The translations under genes were made by a program, and so were the position numbers. 64,000 nt of DNA from Phaseolus vulgaris (Eukaryota; Streptophyta; Magnoliopsida; Fabales; Fabaceae): contig NC_023751.2 in the NCBI RefSeq assembly GCF_000499845.2, positions 33,044,309 through 33,108,308 on the forward strand. The letters are read 5' to 3'. The first letter of the stretch is position 1. Each line of letters opens with the position of its first letter. The notes under the pieces were generated by a model, which had not been told where the DNA came from, did not search any database, and worked only from the letters and a program-made list of their open reading frames with translations. Positions 23,230 to 35,210 of this stretch are shown in pieces.

Positions 23230-25580
23230 CTTTCTTTAATAGCTATTATGTTATGGCTCTTTACTCTCTTTTACCATATCTAAAAAAGTGGTGTTAATTA
23301 GGTTTTTTGTGAATTGTGATTTTAAATTCTCTTAAACTTTGTTGGTTTTTGCATGAATATTCTAAAATTTAAGAAAATAGCAATGAATTAATAACAAAAC
23401 CATTTATAAGTTTGAGTGTTCCTTCAGATCAAATTATTGCATTAATCACAAAGACCTACCAACTCATATATAGCAATCACTATAATGTTGAAGAAATTTC
23501 ACTCCCCAGAAACAAATATATTTTATTTCTTTTAATTTATTTATGAATTTTAATTAGTCTCTTTTTGTTAAAATCTTAATATTTAATCTTATTCTTACGC
23601 AGAGAATAATAATTTAAAATGATACTAAAATTTCTAAAAAAAATTTATAAGCTTAAAACTTGTACAAGGATTATTGCCACTTTAATAATTTAGTTTTTTT
23701 TTTTAATTTTAGAAAATTAAAAGCTATAAAATACTTTTATTAATAATATACCTATTAATAAGCATCTTATCTGAATAAAATTATTAAAATATTATTATTT
23801 GAATATAGTTATTTTGTTAATAATAATTTGTTGTGATACCTTTTTATTATGTCAGAACCGAAGGGGTTTCTGAGACAGAACTGAAACAGGAGTAATGGAT
23901 ACTGAGTTAGGAACAGAAAGAACACCCTGCACTGTATTCATGCTGCTGTTAAAAGAAAATGAGTTTTCTAATTATACCCATTTTCTGATTTTTTTTTTTA
24001 GTAAAATAATTTTATAGTTTAATTACTAAAATAAATAAATTTTAAAAAATTATTAAAATAGATAAATGGTGTCGTCTAATATTGAATTCGTGTCAAATTT
24101 ACATTATTTAAGTTAAAATTTAATTATGTTAAAATTATATTATTTAATATTAGTTATTTATTTTGATAATTTTTTAAAATGTTGATATTTATTTTAATAA
24201 TTAATTTATGAAATTATATTTTTTTGGTAAAAACATCTCATTTTCGTGACTTAGGTTTAAAAATGATATTCATGAAATATCAAATATCGAAGATAAACAA
24301 AAGAAAAAAAAAAGGAGCTGTGGGCATTTGTAATGACTACAACTAAGAATAATGTAATAATTGGTAAGCCAAGGCTAAAAGATGGTTAAAATATTTTGGT
24401 TATAATCAGAGTATTAATACCAACCGTTCATCTTTAATTCTTGTAATTGCCTAATTTATAAATAATCAAATTACTTTCATAATTCTTAGAATTTCAATTT
24501 ATTTCATGATTAACATATTTTTTTATAAAACATTTCAAATTTCTTATAAAAAATAACTACATTCTAAAAATTATCTATCAAAATATACTATAATAATCAT
24601 TACCTTAATCTTAAGATTTAGACTAAAATAAGTGATTTGAAAGTTGTAATATATATAGCAACCAAAATTGTATTTTATGAATTATTTGGATAACAAATCT
24701 GAATATTCTCTTTAATTTTAATTATCTATTTTGAACTGACTACCAAGTTGAATTCGTGATTCACCTTTTAAGTTTAAAATCGAGTTATCATATCCAAATG
24801 CTTAGACCGAGTAAAAATAATGACGCTGGAAGATGAAGAAAATGGAGTAGTTGCAGAAAAAAAAAACAAGAAGCGAAAACTTTAAACAAAGTTTTTTAAT
24901 TATTTTATTCAAACATGTTTTACTACGATAAAAATTTATATTATTATATTAATAGTTTATTATTTTACTGATTTATGATAAAAACAAATTAGTTTATGTT
25001 AGATAGATGAATTTATTTTATTTTTATATTTAAGGAATTTTTTTATATTTAATTTATTTTTGTTATGGAAAATTAAGATAAATATATTCTATCTAACAAA
25101 AAGATGAAAAAAAAATATATTTGTTTTAAAGTTAAGAAAAAGTTGTGAAAACAATTATCAAATATAGTCTATGTGATTTGTAAGAATTCATTTGTTAAAA
25201 GTTACACTAGGAGAAATTACAATTTGTCGTGATGTGGTCAAATTTTGTTGAGTTAAACAAATTAGATAATGAATAACATTGAAATAGAAGAAAAAAAAGT
25301 CTCTCTATCACATGCATTTTACGAAGGAAATCAGACTAACAATGTTAACCCAAAACTCAAGTTTCTTTCTGTATTAAGTGAGAGATACTCTTCATTATTG
25401 TATTGTGAGAATGTTTTATTGTTTGGAGATACCATTTTATTTAGCAAGAAGAAAAAGTACTCATTTGCATTTTCTTTCTTATGCAACTAATATTTTTAAT
25501 CTTGATAAATATGTACGTCAGTATATAATAAATTGAAAGATCATTTACTTTCAAAAGAAATTTGACAACAAATAAGAAAC
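23230..25580. other. AT-rich spacer without a recognisable gene
   Basis: Only short spurious open stretches occur. A less AT-rich patch at 23850-23950 (around GAACCGAAGGGGTTTCTGAG) is unidentified. Nothing else is seen. Confidence 0.5.
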
Positions 25581-25587
25581 TCACGAA

Positions 25588-25750
25588 ATCAAACATGTGT
25601 GACAATTATTAGTGATGAGTGTGGTGTGCAAAGAAGATCACTTATCAATTTTATAGTTATACCATTGAGGATAAACAAATACTTTTGAAGTCAATACATG
25701 AATCTGATGATATAAAGACCAAAGATTTTATTGTTAAACAAATTAAAGAT
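25588..25750 (+). pseudogene. hAT-type transposase remnant (DUF659-like), frameshifted
   Basis: Frame one reads TIISDECGVQRRSLINF followed by IVIPLRINKYF and a stop. The continuation KSIHESDDIKTKDFIVKQIK is in another frame. Known plant DUF659 domains of hAT-like proteins have the order (T/C)-I-x-S-D-x-W-x-x-x-x-x-R-S-L-I-N-F, then F-L-K-S-x-D-A-S-D. The resemblance is clear although the Trp after S-D is Cys here. At least one frameshift and early stops show it is dead. No BED finger or dimerisation domain was found nearby. Confidence 0.6.
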
Positions 25751-25849
25751 ATAAAAAAAATTATTTAACAAAATTCTCACTTTATAACTGTTTATTTTTT
25801 CTTTTAACCATTTTTTACTTTTTTTAAGCTTTTTATTTTTTCAACTTCC

Positions 25850-26960
25850 ATGTTCTCTAAAGCCTTTAGTTCTAATTTTTTCTTTATTGCTTATAGGTTG
25901 TTCAACTTCTTCTCCATCAACATTCTGTCATTTGGAAATGGTAATCTAATTATTTGAACTCTTTCTTTCAACCATTGCCTATGACTACCTCCAACGTTCT
26001 CTTTCACTTTAAGAGTAATATCTCTTATTTTTTTTTCAAGCACATCAAACTCTTGTTAGCACTTCATTTTCCAAGCTCTTATGACATCCTTTCACCCACA
26101 TGAAAAAAAAGAAGAAACTTACTCAAAAATAATTTATGAGTAAATAGAAATATTCTACTCTTCATCAAGATCATTAAGGTGGACTCAGATATATGAAAGA
26201 ATAAAATTTTGACTATAGTTTTAATTGTTAATCTTTTGATTTATAGTAGATTAGATAATGATTTCATCTAAAATGTCTCCCACCATTAAATATAGAACTT
26301 TAAGCCAAATAGTAACTTGAAGTTTTGTGAAAGCGGTCGTTCCAAACATATTTCCTCATGTAACATAGTTCAAAGACATATGGTTTTTGGACACATGAGC
26401 ATGAATTACAATTTGATTTGGCCCATGAGTGCTCATCTAAGACATCGTAATGTTTTTTTGGATTATGGTAAGCATAGCTTGACCCTTCCTCAAAATAATT
26501 TTTCTTTTGGAAGGTGCGATCAAGAGGAAACCATATTGGAGGAAAATATATGTCTAGCTTTCTTGGGTTCCTTGACTTTATAAAACATGAGGTGGGAATG
26601 TAGTAGCAACTACCATATTCCCTTGAATGCTACTATTTTGCACTCTCATTAGTCTCTCTTCATTCATTACAACAAAGTTTTCCATGTTATTCTTTATCAA
26701 ATTCAAATCTTACATGATCATACCCATCTTTGTTCTTTTAGAAGAGTTTATGTAAGCCTTCAGAGTTTTGTGGGATTTTTCTAAGTTCTCCATCCTTCTA
26801 GTGAGTTTTGGAGTTATTCCTCTTCTTCCTCGGTCGGTTGGATTGCACTTCAGTTCCTTTTCCTACAAGCTCCTTTCTTTCCTCCACTCGTCTCACTCCT
26901 CGATTTTCACATAGCTCAAACTCGGTGATACCGGCAAAATGCACTCTGACGCTCATGTCA
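25850..26960 (-). pseudogene. Degenerate coding-like stretch, unidentified, probably transposon-derived
   Basis: The sequence is clearly less AT-rich than its surroundings and has interrupted open stretches on the minus strand. Examples are a Lys/Glu-rich coiled-coil-like block at about 25880-26050 (GGSHRQWLKERVQIIRLPF) and a Cys/His/aromatic-rich block at about 26330-26530 (HYDVLDEHSWAKSNCNSC). Another block at 26590-26830 contains LEKSHKTLKAYINSSK. Several frame changes and stops separate them. It may be a decayed retrotransposon gag or host gene relic. I do not recognise the family. Confidence 0.3.
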
Positions 26961-27246
26961 GATTTATTAAGTATTCAATACTCGATATTCTAAATACAGT
27001 ATAATAACGTACTTGATTTTTAAAATTGTGTTATTTATATTATTATGATAAATCTTTCTACTAGAACAAATTAGAGAAGTTGAATCATGTATACATTCCT
27101 TAACTCTTAATTATAAATTAAGTTCACTAAATCAATTTAAATGTAATTGGATATATGATATGGGTTAGCCCATGATATTAGTGGTACATACCCACCCATT
27201 ACAAGACATTCAAAATATTATATTAATATAATAGAAATGCATTGTT

Positions 27247-27293
27247 ACGTGGGGGCATAATTAATATTAAATAATAGTTATCCATATTTGACC
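27247..27293 (+). promoter_or_regulatory. ACGTGG and W-box words upstream of the UGT gene
   Basis: ACGTGG at 27247-27252 (ABRE/G-box-like core) and TTGACC at 27288-27293 (W-box core of WRKY factors) lie 62-108 bases upstream of the ATG at 27355. Both are short and could occur by chance. Stress-responsive control of a UGT would be unsurprising. Confidence 0.3.
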
Positions 27294-27354
27294 TTCGTTT
27301 ACTAGTAGTGTGCGCCAACGTGAACCAGATTCAGAGCTTCTTCATCTTCTAAAC

Positions 27355-28758
27355 ATGACCAGATACGAAGTCGTTTTCATCGCTACCCCAGCCCTAGGTA
27401 ATCTCGTTCCACTCGTCCAATTCGCTAACCTTCTAACCAAACACGATCCTCGATTCTCTGCAACCGTTCTCACCATTTTCATGCCACAACGACCCCGCAT
27501 CAACGCCTACGTCCAAGCACGCGCCTCCTCACCCTCCAATCTCCGAATCCTCCACCTCCCTACCGTCGACCCGCCCCCACCCGATCAGTACCAATCCTCC
27601 ATCGCCTTCCTCTCCCTCCACATACAAAACCACAAACACCACGTCAAGAATGCAATCCTTAGCCTTCTTCCCTCCGACTCCAACTCCACCGACTCGGTTC
27701 GACTCGCCGCCGTCTTCGTCGACATGTTCTGCACCACTCTCATCGACGTCGCCGCCGAGCTCGCCGTCCCGTGCTACCTCTACTTCGCGTCGCCCGCGAG
27801 CTTCCTCGGCTTGACTCTCCACCTCCCCCGAGCCGACTCGCTCGACTCGGAGGAGTTCTCCATTCCGTGTTTCGAAAACCCCTTGCCGCGATCTGCTTTG
27901 CCCAACCTCGTGCTGGATGCGAACGACGCCTCCTCCTGGTTCTCTTACCACGCGCGAAGATACAGGGAGACGAAAGGTATCGTGGTGAACACGCTTGGAG
28001 AGCTTGAACCCCACGCGCTTCAATCTCTCCACGACGATTCGCTTTTGCCACGCGTTTACCCGATTGGGCCTGTTCTTGACCTTGCTGGATCGGCCCAATG
28101 GGATCCGAACCCGGTCCAGTATAAGCGAATCATGGAGTGGCTCGACCGCCAGCCTGCGGGTTCTGTGGTTTTACTCTGCTTTGGCAGCATGGGAAGCATG
28201 AGGGCAAACCAGGTCGAGGAGATAGCGATTGGGCTTGAACGGGCCGGGTTTAGATTCCTGTGGGTCCTGCGGGAGCCTCCGAAGGCCCAATTAGAAGACC
28301 CGACTGATTACTTAAACGAGGTGGATGTTCTACCAGATGGATTTTTGAAACGAACGGCTGGGATGGGTTTGGTGTGTGGGTGGGTCCCGCAAGCGAAGGT
28401 GCTAAGTCATGAGGCTATTGGGGGATTCGTGTCGCACTGTGGTTGGAACTCCATACTGGAGAGTTTGTGGCATGGCGTGGTGATTGCCACGTGGCCGGTG
28501 TACGCGGAGCAGCATCTGAACGCGTTTCAGATGATTAAGGAGCTGGGATTAGCGGTGGAGATTAGCACGGATTGTAGGGTGGGTGGGGATCTTGTGCGGG
28601 CGGAAGCAGTGGAGAAAGGTGTAAGGTCTCTGATGGAGGGTAGTGATGAGATTAGAAGAAAGGTGAAAGAGATGAGTGAGAAGTGTAAAAGCGCGCTTAT
28701 AGAAGACGGGTCATCTTACAAGAACCTTGTGTCCCTGGTTCAGGAGTTGACAAGTTGA
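27355..28758 (+). CDS. UDP-glycosyltransferase, family 1, UGT71-like, with Asn at the usual catalytic His position
   Basis: An intronless 467-residue GT1 enzyme class protein that transfers sugar from UDP-sugar to small acceptors (phenolics, flavonoids, hormones) in the cytosol. The start is the ATG at 27355 (MTRYEVVFIATPALG); the open frame further upstream depends on GTG. The PSPG box is complete at residues 343-386 (44 residues, starting WVPQAKVLSHE and ending WPVYAEQ) and includes HCGWNS. The terminal Gln favours UDP-glucose in the family. Asp123 (AAVFVDMFC) matches the charge-relay Asp. The usual His of the N-terminal P-x-x-G-H-L motif is Asn16 here (PALGNL, codon AAT). The coding DNA is strikingly GC-rich against an AT-rich background, so both strands show long spurious frames. 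The acceptor cannot be told from sequence. Confidence 0.93.
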   Translation: MTRYEVVFIATPALGNLVPLVQFANLLTKHDPRFSATVLTIFMPQRPRINAYVQARASSPSNLRILHLPTVDPPPPDQYQSSIAFLSLHIQNHKHHVKNAILSLLPSDSNSTDSVRLAAVFVDMFCTTLIDVAAELAVPCYLYFASPASFLGLTLHLPRADSLDSEEFSIPCFENPLPRSALPNLVLDANDASSWFSYHARRYRETKGIVVNTLGELEPHALQSLHDDSLLPRVYPIGPVLDLAGSAQWDPNPVQYKRIMEWLDRQPAGSVVLLCFGSMGSMRANQVEEIAIGLERAGFRFLWVLREPPKAQLEDPTDYLNEVDVLPDGFLKRTAGMGLVCGWVPQAKVLSHEAIGGFVSHCGWNSILESLWHGVVIATWPVYAEQHLNAFQMIKELGLAVEISTDCRVGGDLVRAEAVEKGVRSLMEGSDEIRRKVKEMSEKCKSALIEDGSSYKNLVSLVQELTS

Positions 28759-28836
28759 TCAATATGCAAGGTAATCAATTTCTGTTTTATATCATATTAC
28801 AATTTTAATTAAATAATATATAATCCCTGCATATTT

Positions 28837-28860
28837 TATTATTATTATTATTATTATTAT
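28837..28860. repeat. (ATT)n microsatellite
   Basis: Eight ATT units in the likely 3' flank of the UGT gene. Confidence 0.85.
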
Positions 28861-30150
28861 GAGACACTTCAGTTTTACTTTGGTTCACTCTAACACTAAA
28901 TTATATAGAATTATCTATTACAAAATTGTAAATGATTACACTAATTAAATAATGATTCTAGTATGATCTATTTACATTTGAGGTAAAAAGAAAAACATAA
29001 GTCTTCAATTACTCGCAAATCAAAGAATGTACAAACAATTTTTTTTTTGCTTAAAAATATCTTCACAAAGTATGTTGCACTCTTTTTAGGTATATAATCT
29101 TAACACTTCCTAACTTAAGTGAGTAAAGCATGCAAAGTACTCTAATTTTCTACAACAGATTGTGTACATTCTGCATGATAATCTTTTTATTTATAGGGAT
29201 CTACAAATTTCTTGAAAAAATCCAAAATAATTTAAACCTTTATTAAATTATTTCCTCTTCTATAACTAGTATATTATTTTCATCCACATGAGCCACCGTA
29301 TGGAACTCTCTTACAAGTATATAAGAGAGAGAAAACAAAAGAATAAAATAGTCTTTTTCAAAATTTGGGTAATGCATAAAATTCACAGTCCAATATTGAC
29401 CTTTCAAAAAAAATGTATAAGACTTTTTAACTAATTCAGCTTTTTTTAAGGAAATTAGTTAAACTTAATGTCAAATTCTCCCACCACATTCATACTTTCT
29501 GCCTTACCTTCAATTCAAATACAACATAATCTCACAATTTTTTAATAATCTCAATTGTATTGCACCCCTATACCTCCATTCTAAGTGTAACATTTCTATT
29601 CTTCTCCCGTCATTGTGTTTGAGATAGTAGTTTCATCATTCGAGCGTGTGTGAGGGTTGACGAGAAATGTTTTCAAACGTGAAGATAATTTCTTTTTTAG
29701 TTTTGTATTTCATTTTTACACCTCATTTTTTTTACTGAATTTTGTGGTTTTCAAGAAAATAGAAAAATAAGTCAAAAATACAACCACCACTAATAATAAC
29801 ATTACAAAACTTATATCAACCACCACAACCATCATTTGAAAATAGCCATCATTTTTTAAAATAGAAAAGAAAACATGATACTCTCGTACTTATAAATCTA
29901 TTATTGAAATTAAAAAAATAAAGTACCAAGGTGGATGAGGAAAATATGGAGGTAAAGAAAGAAGTTGCCAATTTAATGAGCAAATTATTTTATTGTTCTA
30001 AAATTATTTTATTATATTTAAAAGTAAAGTAGTTGAGTCAGACTTTAATATATGTAAAGACTTATATTTTTATTAATTTTTTAATAAAAGCAGGTCAATT
30101 AATTAAAGATATTTTTTAGAAAAAGAGAAAAAATTCTGAAAAGCATCCAA
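28861..30150. other. AT-rich spacer after the UGT gene
   Basis: No gene. 29500-29700 is slightly less AT-rich and includes CACCCCTATACCTCCATTC wording of unknown origin. Confidence 0.45.
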
Positions 30151-30185
30151 TGATTAGCGATGGAAAGTAATTCTTTTAAGTTGTT

Positions 30186-30941
30186 TTGTGTTTGAGAAAA
30201 CTTTATGCAGAGTTACTGTTACAATCTTGCCATGCTCTGAAGTGTTATGGTAACTTTATTAATGGTATAGTCTTAATTCAAGTTGTTGATCAGGGTCATC
30301 ACCATAATCACATTCACATCCTCAAAAACATTATGGTATTAGAAATGCACATTTCATTGATGTTGTTCTTACACTGTCACCTACTGGAATTGCTGTCATC
30401 TGTCAATGCTTTAGTGCTTTTGGTTATTCCTGATAACACTGTTCTGAACTTTCCATTGCTCGTAAAATACTGATACTCTTTTTCTGCATAATTCTTCCAT
30501 GTTTCTTCTCAGTTTGCTGATAATACTGATATTTTTATTTATTTTTAAAGTGGTTTAGATAACATTTTTCTTCAGGGACACAGAAGTGAAAAGAGATAAA
30601 TGAAGCTAAATAATATTGAATAATTTTCTGAGGCTACGAATGAACTGAATTTGTGTAGATCAAGTTGTCAGTAACCAGTGTGGTCCATGATACTTTTTAA
30701 TCACACTGTCATGTTTGCAGAATCATCACAAAATTCATCTTTATTTTCTCTTCTCTTCAATGGGTTTGTCATGGGTCAGTATCCAGATCATATCCAAACA
30801 ACTTTTGTGGTATATGAGATAAGAAATGTACCATGCATTTCTCGTTCAGTGCATATCAATACTTTAACACTTGGATTGTGCAAATGGAAAGTCAGAAGTG
30901 AAAAAGGAAAAAGAAACCATAGAATTATAGTGGAATCATAA
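30186..30941 (+). pseudogene. Gene-like relic, unidentified
   Basis: The base composition is less AT-rich than the flanks. There are interrupted coding-like stretches on the plus strand: LLLQSCHALKCYGNFINGIV (about 30205-30264), then, in another frame, RNAHFIDVVLTLSPTGIAVI with CQCFSAFGYS before a stop (about 30335-30430). A second block at 30720-30900 follows an AG after a T-rich tract (TTTGCAG). Frames do not join into one protein. It could be a decayed gene fragment or a captured exon set. No family was recognised. Confidence 0.3.
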
Positions 30942-31651
30942 TTTGTTTGCACATTCAATATAGTCATTTTTTATTTAAAGATTTGTCATTTGTGTTTAGT
31001 AAAAAATATATAATTTAATTATTTAACATAATTAATGTACAAGCAAATTTGTGAAAATGCGCCTGAAAAAATTCCCCACAAAAAAAATCCTAAAATTGTT
31101 ATTCTTTTTAACTAACAAAGTAAACAAGAAAACAAATGTTCTCCGAATTATATTTTTGAAAAATCAAATTTGTCATGTCTTAAACAACCCGTGAGAAAGA
31201 TCACTACAAACAGGACATACTTTGCTTTCGAAAAAACATTCTTAAATTTGTTTTTATTTAAATTTTATTAAATTTTTCTTTTTTCTTATATTATTTTTCA
31301 CTTTTAGACTTAAATATGCTTAGTGTTTGTAAAAAAAATATTTTTTGTCTAAAAATTGAAAATCATTAATTTTATTCTTAGTATTAAATGGTTGTTGTTA
31401 ATTGTTCATGTGTTGAAAGATAAATTAACAAGGCACACTGGTGTTTGTAATATAATGTTGACATTTAATACTTTTTTAAAAAGTAAGATTTATGAAACAA
31501 ATGTTTTTTTACCTAACTTTAAATGAATTTTAGTTCTAAAAACTAAAAAATATATACGAATTATAATAAAAAAAACTTAGTTAGGAACTTAATACATATT
31601 TAAATCTTTATTTATTGTCTAGTCAATTTAAAAATCTAAATCTTTTATTTT

Positions 31652-32090
31652 TTTACTATAAGAAAATTAGATGAAAACCAAAATAATTATTTACTATATT
31701 AACTAAATTATTTATTATATTAACTAAATTAATGATATTTTATAAATTTAAAAAATTATTGATATTTAAAGTAGTTTTTATATTAATAAAAAATTATAAA
31801 GTAATTTTTAAAATTATATCTGATTATTAGCTACTTTATACTCTAAATTAGTTTCTATCAATTTTAAAGACTAATTTAAAATTTAAAATATTAATAGTTA
31901 AAACTTGATAGCTAATTTAAATATTAATTTATAAATTATTTTATAATTTTTTATTAATAATAAAAATTACTATATATCAATAATCTTTTAGTCTAAAAAA
32001 TAATATTTAATTTAACTAATATAATAACTAATTATTTTTATCTCTAAATTTAGTTGTTATTTAATTATATTTTAACAATTATTTCTTTTA
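31652..32090. repeat. Palindromic CACTA-like MITE, moderately preserved
   Basis: It starts ACTATAAGAAAATTAGATG and proceeds through CCAAAATAATTATTTACTAT, AAAATTATAAAGTAATTTTT and AATTAGTTTCTATCAATTTT. The mirror wording then returns (TTTATAATTTTTTATTAATA, AACTAATTATTTTTATCTCT). A 22-base direct repeat (TTTACTATATTAACTAAATTAT, second unit with T for C) lies near its left end at about 31690-31733. No coding capacity. Confidence 0.55.
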
Positions 32091-34825
32091 TTTCTTTCAA
32101 ATAAACATTAACTAAAAGCATGCTAATTTTAATAAATTAACATATAATATTTGTCAAATATTATTATTTTTGAATATTTATAAATTGTTTATCTTTTAAT
32201 CTTAATAAAAAAACTATAAAAGTTATCCAAGTCTTAATAAACATGATTTCTACCTAACAATTTTGATATTAACAGACATAAAAATTGTTTGCAATATACT
32301 TATTTTCTATTGTGTGGTGCTCAAACTTGATCATGGTGATTGACTTTTGTAGTTTTGAATAGGACATGCTGAAAATGATGATGAGCTAATAGGAAAGAGA
32401 AAAGTGATGCAAATGATTGTGGAATTGGGTTCTTTTAGGACACCAAGAAACCCTTTAACGACTATGTCCTATGATTTGTCCCCTAACATCATGCTACCAC
32501 TACACCATGTCCTACAACTTTCACAAAGTCTTACACAATTTACTATCTTCACTTTTTCATCTCATTCCAATTATATAACTAACCATTTTTCTTAGATAAT
32601 TATAATAAAAATTCATCTATCAATTAACAACCAACCAAGTGTATCTCATAAAAAAAATAGATGAATAAAAGGCAATTTTGGTTTCTTTTAACATCATAAC
32701 TCTTTATTCCTTTAGATTTTAGTCTTAGAAAATCTACAACTCTCCTGTAATATTTAATTTTCCATACATTTATTTCTATTTGTAGTTTATGACCGAATGA
32801 TTCGAGGATGTACTAAATACCAACAAAATGACATAGAAGTGAACATGTTAATTAAAGTTCATATTAACATTAATTGAATTGTAAAAAATTAGACAATACG
32901 AACTATAGCAAATACACTCTCGATCGAAAGTCGAAACTCAAACACTAGAAGAGAAAGAGAAAAGACGGAGAATACGATCGGAGAAAATAAATTAATTGTT
33001 AACTTTTTTTTAATTAACTATTTTTCTACCTATCTTAAATGAATATTATAGATGTAAGGTTTAATTAAATAAAAATATGTAAAAAAAAAAAACAGATAGA
33101 AATATGAAATTTGTAAAAGTAGAAAACTAAAATTGCAAAAGAAAAAAAAATCAAAATTACCTAAAATTACATTTTAACTAAACTAAATTACGTTATTACA
33201 CTGTTCAACAAGAACGACAATATGATATGACACTGATTTCTACCTACTCAAATATTTATTGAATAATATAAAAAATAATTACATTACTTTTAAAACATTT
33301 TTTAAAATAATTTCCGATTGATCTATTTGTGATCAATATTAAAATAACTACAAAATTTATGAATCATTTGGTAAGTTTTGAATTGAGAAAATTGCATATA
33401 ATAATAGTGTAATTAGAAGAAAGTGATTTAGCATAGTAAAAGAAAGAGAGAATTATGAGTAATCTAGAAAGAAAAAGATTCGGAAGAAGATGCTATTTAA
33501 CAATGGCATCATAATAGAACACTTTATTTTGTTGAGTGCTAACTCACTTTCACATGTGCGCAAAGTCACCACCAATCACGTGCCACCGTCCCATAATGTT
33601 TTTTTTTTCTCTCAACAAAAAAAAAAAAAAAGGAAAAGGGAAGAGAACAAAGTGAGTGACACTCACCCTTAAATTAAAGGGATCTACCAAGAAGTCGTTA
33701 GACACTAATATAGCCTTTTTTTCTCTAACAATTTATAGTGAAAATAAATAAATTCATATAAAAAAATTAGATACTATTTTTAGTTTAAAAATTTATTTAA
33801 CACACTAAATTTGTGAATTTTTTTCCAAATTTTTTAGTAAAAACGTTTTAGAAGAAAAATAGTTTTTTCTAATTAATTGTAAAATTAAGACACTGATTTC
33901 AACTCGAAATTTTAAGGTAATGAATTTATGGATTTTTCTTTTTATATATTATTGATTTTTTAATATAAACTTTCAACTTATTTAAATTTTTAAAAAAAGG
34001 AATTAGTCATATTCTTCAACGAAAACTAGTAATTGAGAAAATGGGTAATTATTTCAGAAGTTGATTTATTCTATTCTTCTAACACTTCGAGTTTGAAGGT
34101 TACCAATGAAAAAATATATATAAAATGAATAAAAACCCACTAAAATCAACAAATATAAAATAATAAGTTTTACTTTTTTAATATATGACCAATTTTTGCT
34201 TTAAGCACCTAATATTTTTTAAAAAAAAAATGAAAGTTGAAAAGTTAAAGTTTGGTATAAATTCATGGTGTTTCATAAGTCACATTTACTAGTGTCAAAC
34301 ATGTATTATATGACCTAAATTATTGAGTAATTGTGGATAGTATATATATAAGTTGAGGATAAAAAAAAACAAGTTTAAAAAAAATTGAGAGATGAATGAA
34401 AATAAAAATACAATATTAAAAGTATAATATTATAAATAAGTATTTTTTTTAAATGAATAAAATGTTTGAAATGTTGTGGTTGGTGGAGAACACTAACCGC
34501 AAGAGAAGAGTCACCAAACCTTCCATGATTTTGTTTTTGTTAGAGACCCACCACCATTTTTGCCCTAGCTTCCTACCTCACCTTCTTTCTATCCCTAAAG
34601 ACAAAAAATATTCTAATTTTGTTTCATCATAGATGTTGAAACAACAAAGAAGGGAAGATTTTTTTTTCTACATTTCTTCCAAAGGTTAATGTAGCCAAGT
34701 ATATAACATAAGGTTTATCATGGACCACAAATTTATGTTCACATTACATTTCTTATTAGAGTTTAGATTTGGTGATTCTAATGTAATATATTTTACAAAA
34801 TAAAAAATAAAATATAATTATTTAT

Positions 34826-35210
34826 TACTACAAGAAAAATATGAAATATAAATTAATTTTAGAGACAGAAGTAATTGGTTACTATTTGATTAAATTATAT
34901 ATCATTTTATAAACTAAAAAAGTTATTATATCTAAAGTAATTTCTATTATTAATAAAAAATTATAAAAGGATTTCTAAATTGGTATCTAACTATTTTAAC
35001 TACTTATTACTTTATATTCTAAATTAGTCTCTATTAGTCTTTTAGAAACTAATTTAAAATATAGAATATTAGTCATTAAAACTTACGTAGTTAATTTAGA
35101 TACAAATTTAAAAATATTTTATAAATTTTTATTAATAATAGAAATCACTTTAGATATGAATAACTTTTTATTCTTTAAATTAGTATCTAATTTAGATTAG
35201 ACTTAGACTT
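34826..35210. repeat. Palindromic CACTA-like MITE, right end truncated
   Basis: The left terminus TTACTACAAGAAAAATATGA is the clearest match in this spacer to the CACTACAAGAAAA type of CACTA-superfamily end. The inner modules (TTAGTCTCTATTAGTCTTTT, AGAAACTAATTTAAAATATA, ATTTTTATTAATAATAGAAA) mirror each other. The expected right terminus is missing after about 35210. Confidence 0.6.

Noticed and set aside
27310..27354. A 15-codon N-terminal extension of the UGT
   Set aside because: It would need a GTG start. The ATG at 27355 gives the standard UGT N-terminus.
27529..28098. A 189-codon open frame on the minus strand across the UGT gene, plus 103- and 78-codon frames nearby
   Set aside because: They are antisense or off-frame by-products of the GC-rich UGT coding sequence. 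They have Arg/Gly/Val-biased nonsense composition and no domain.
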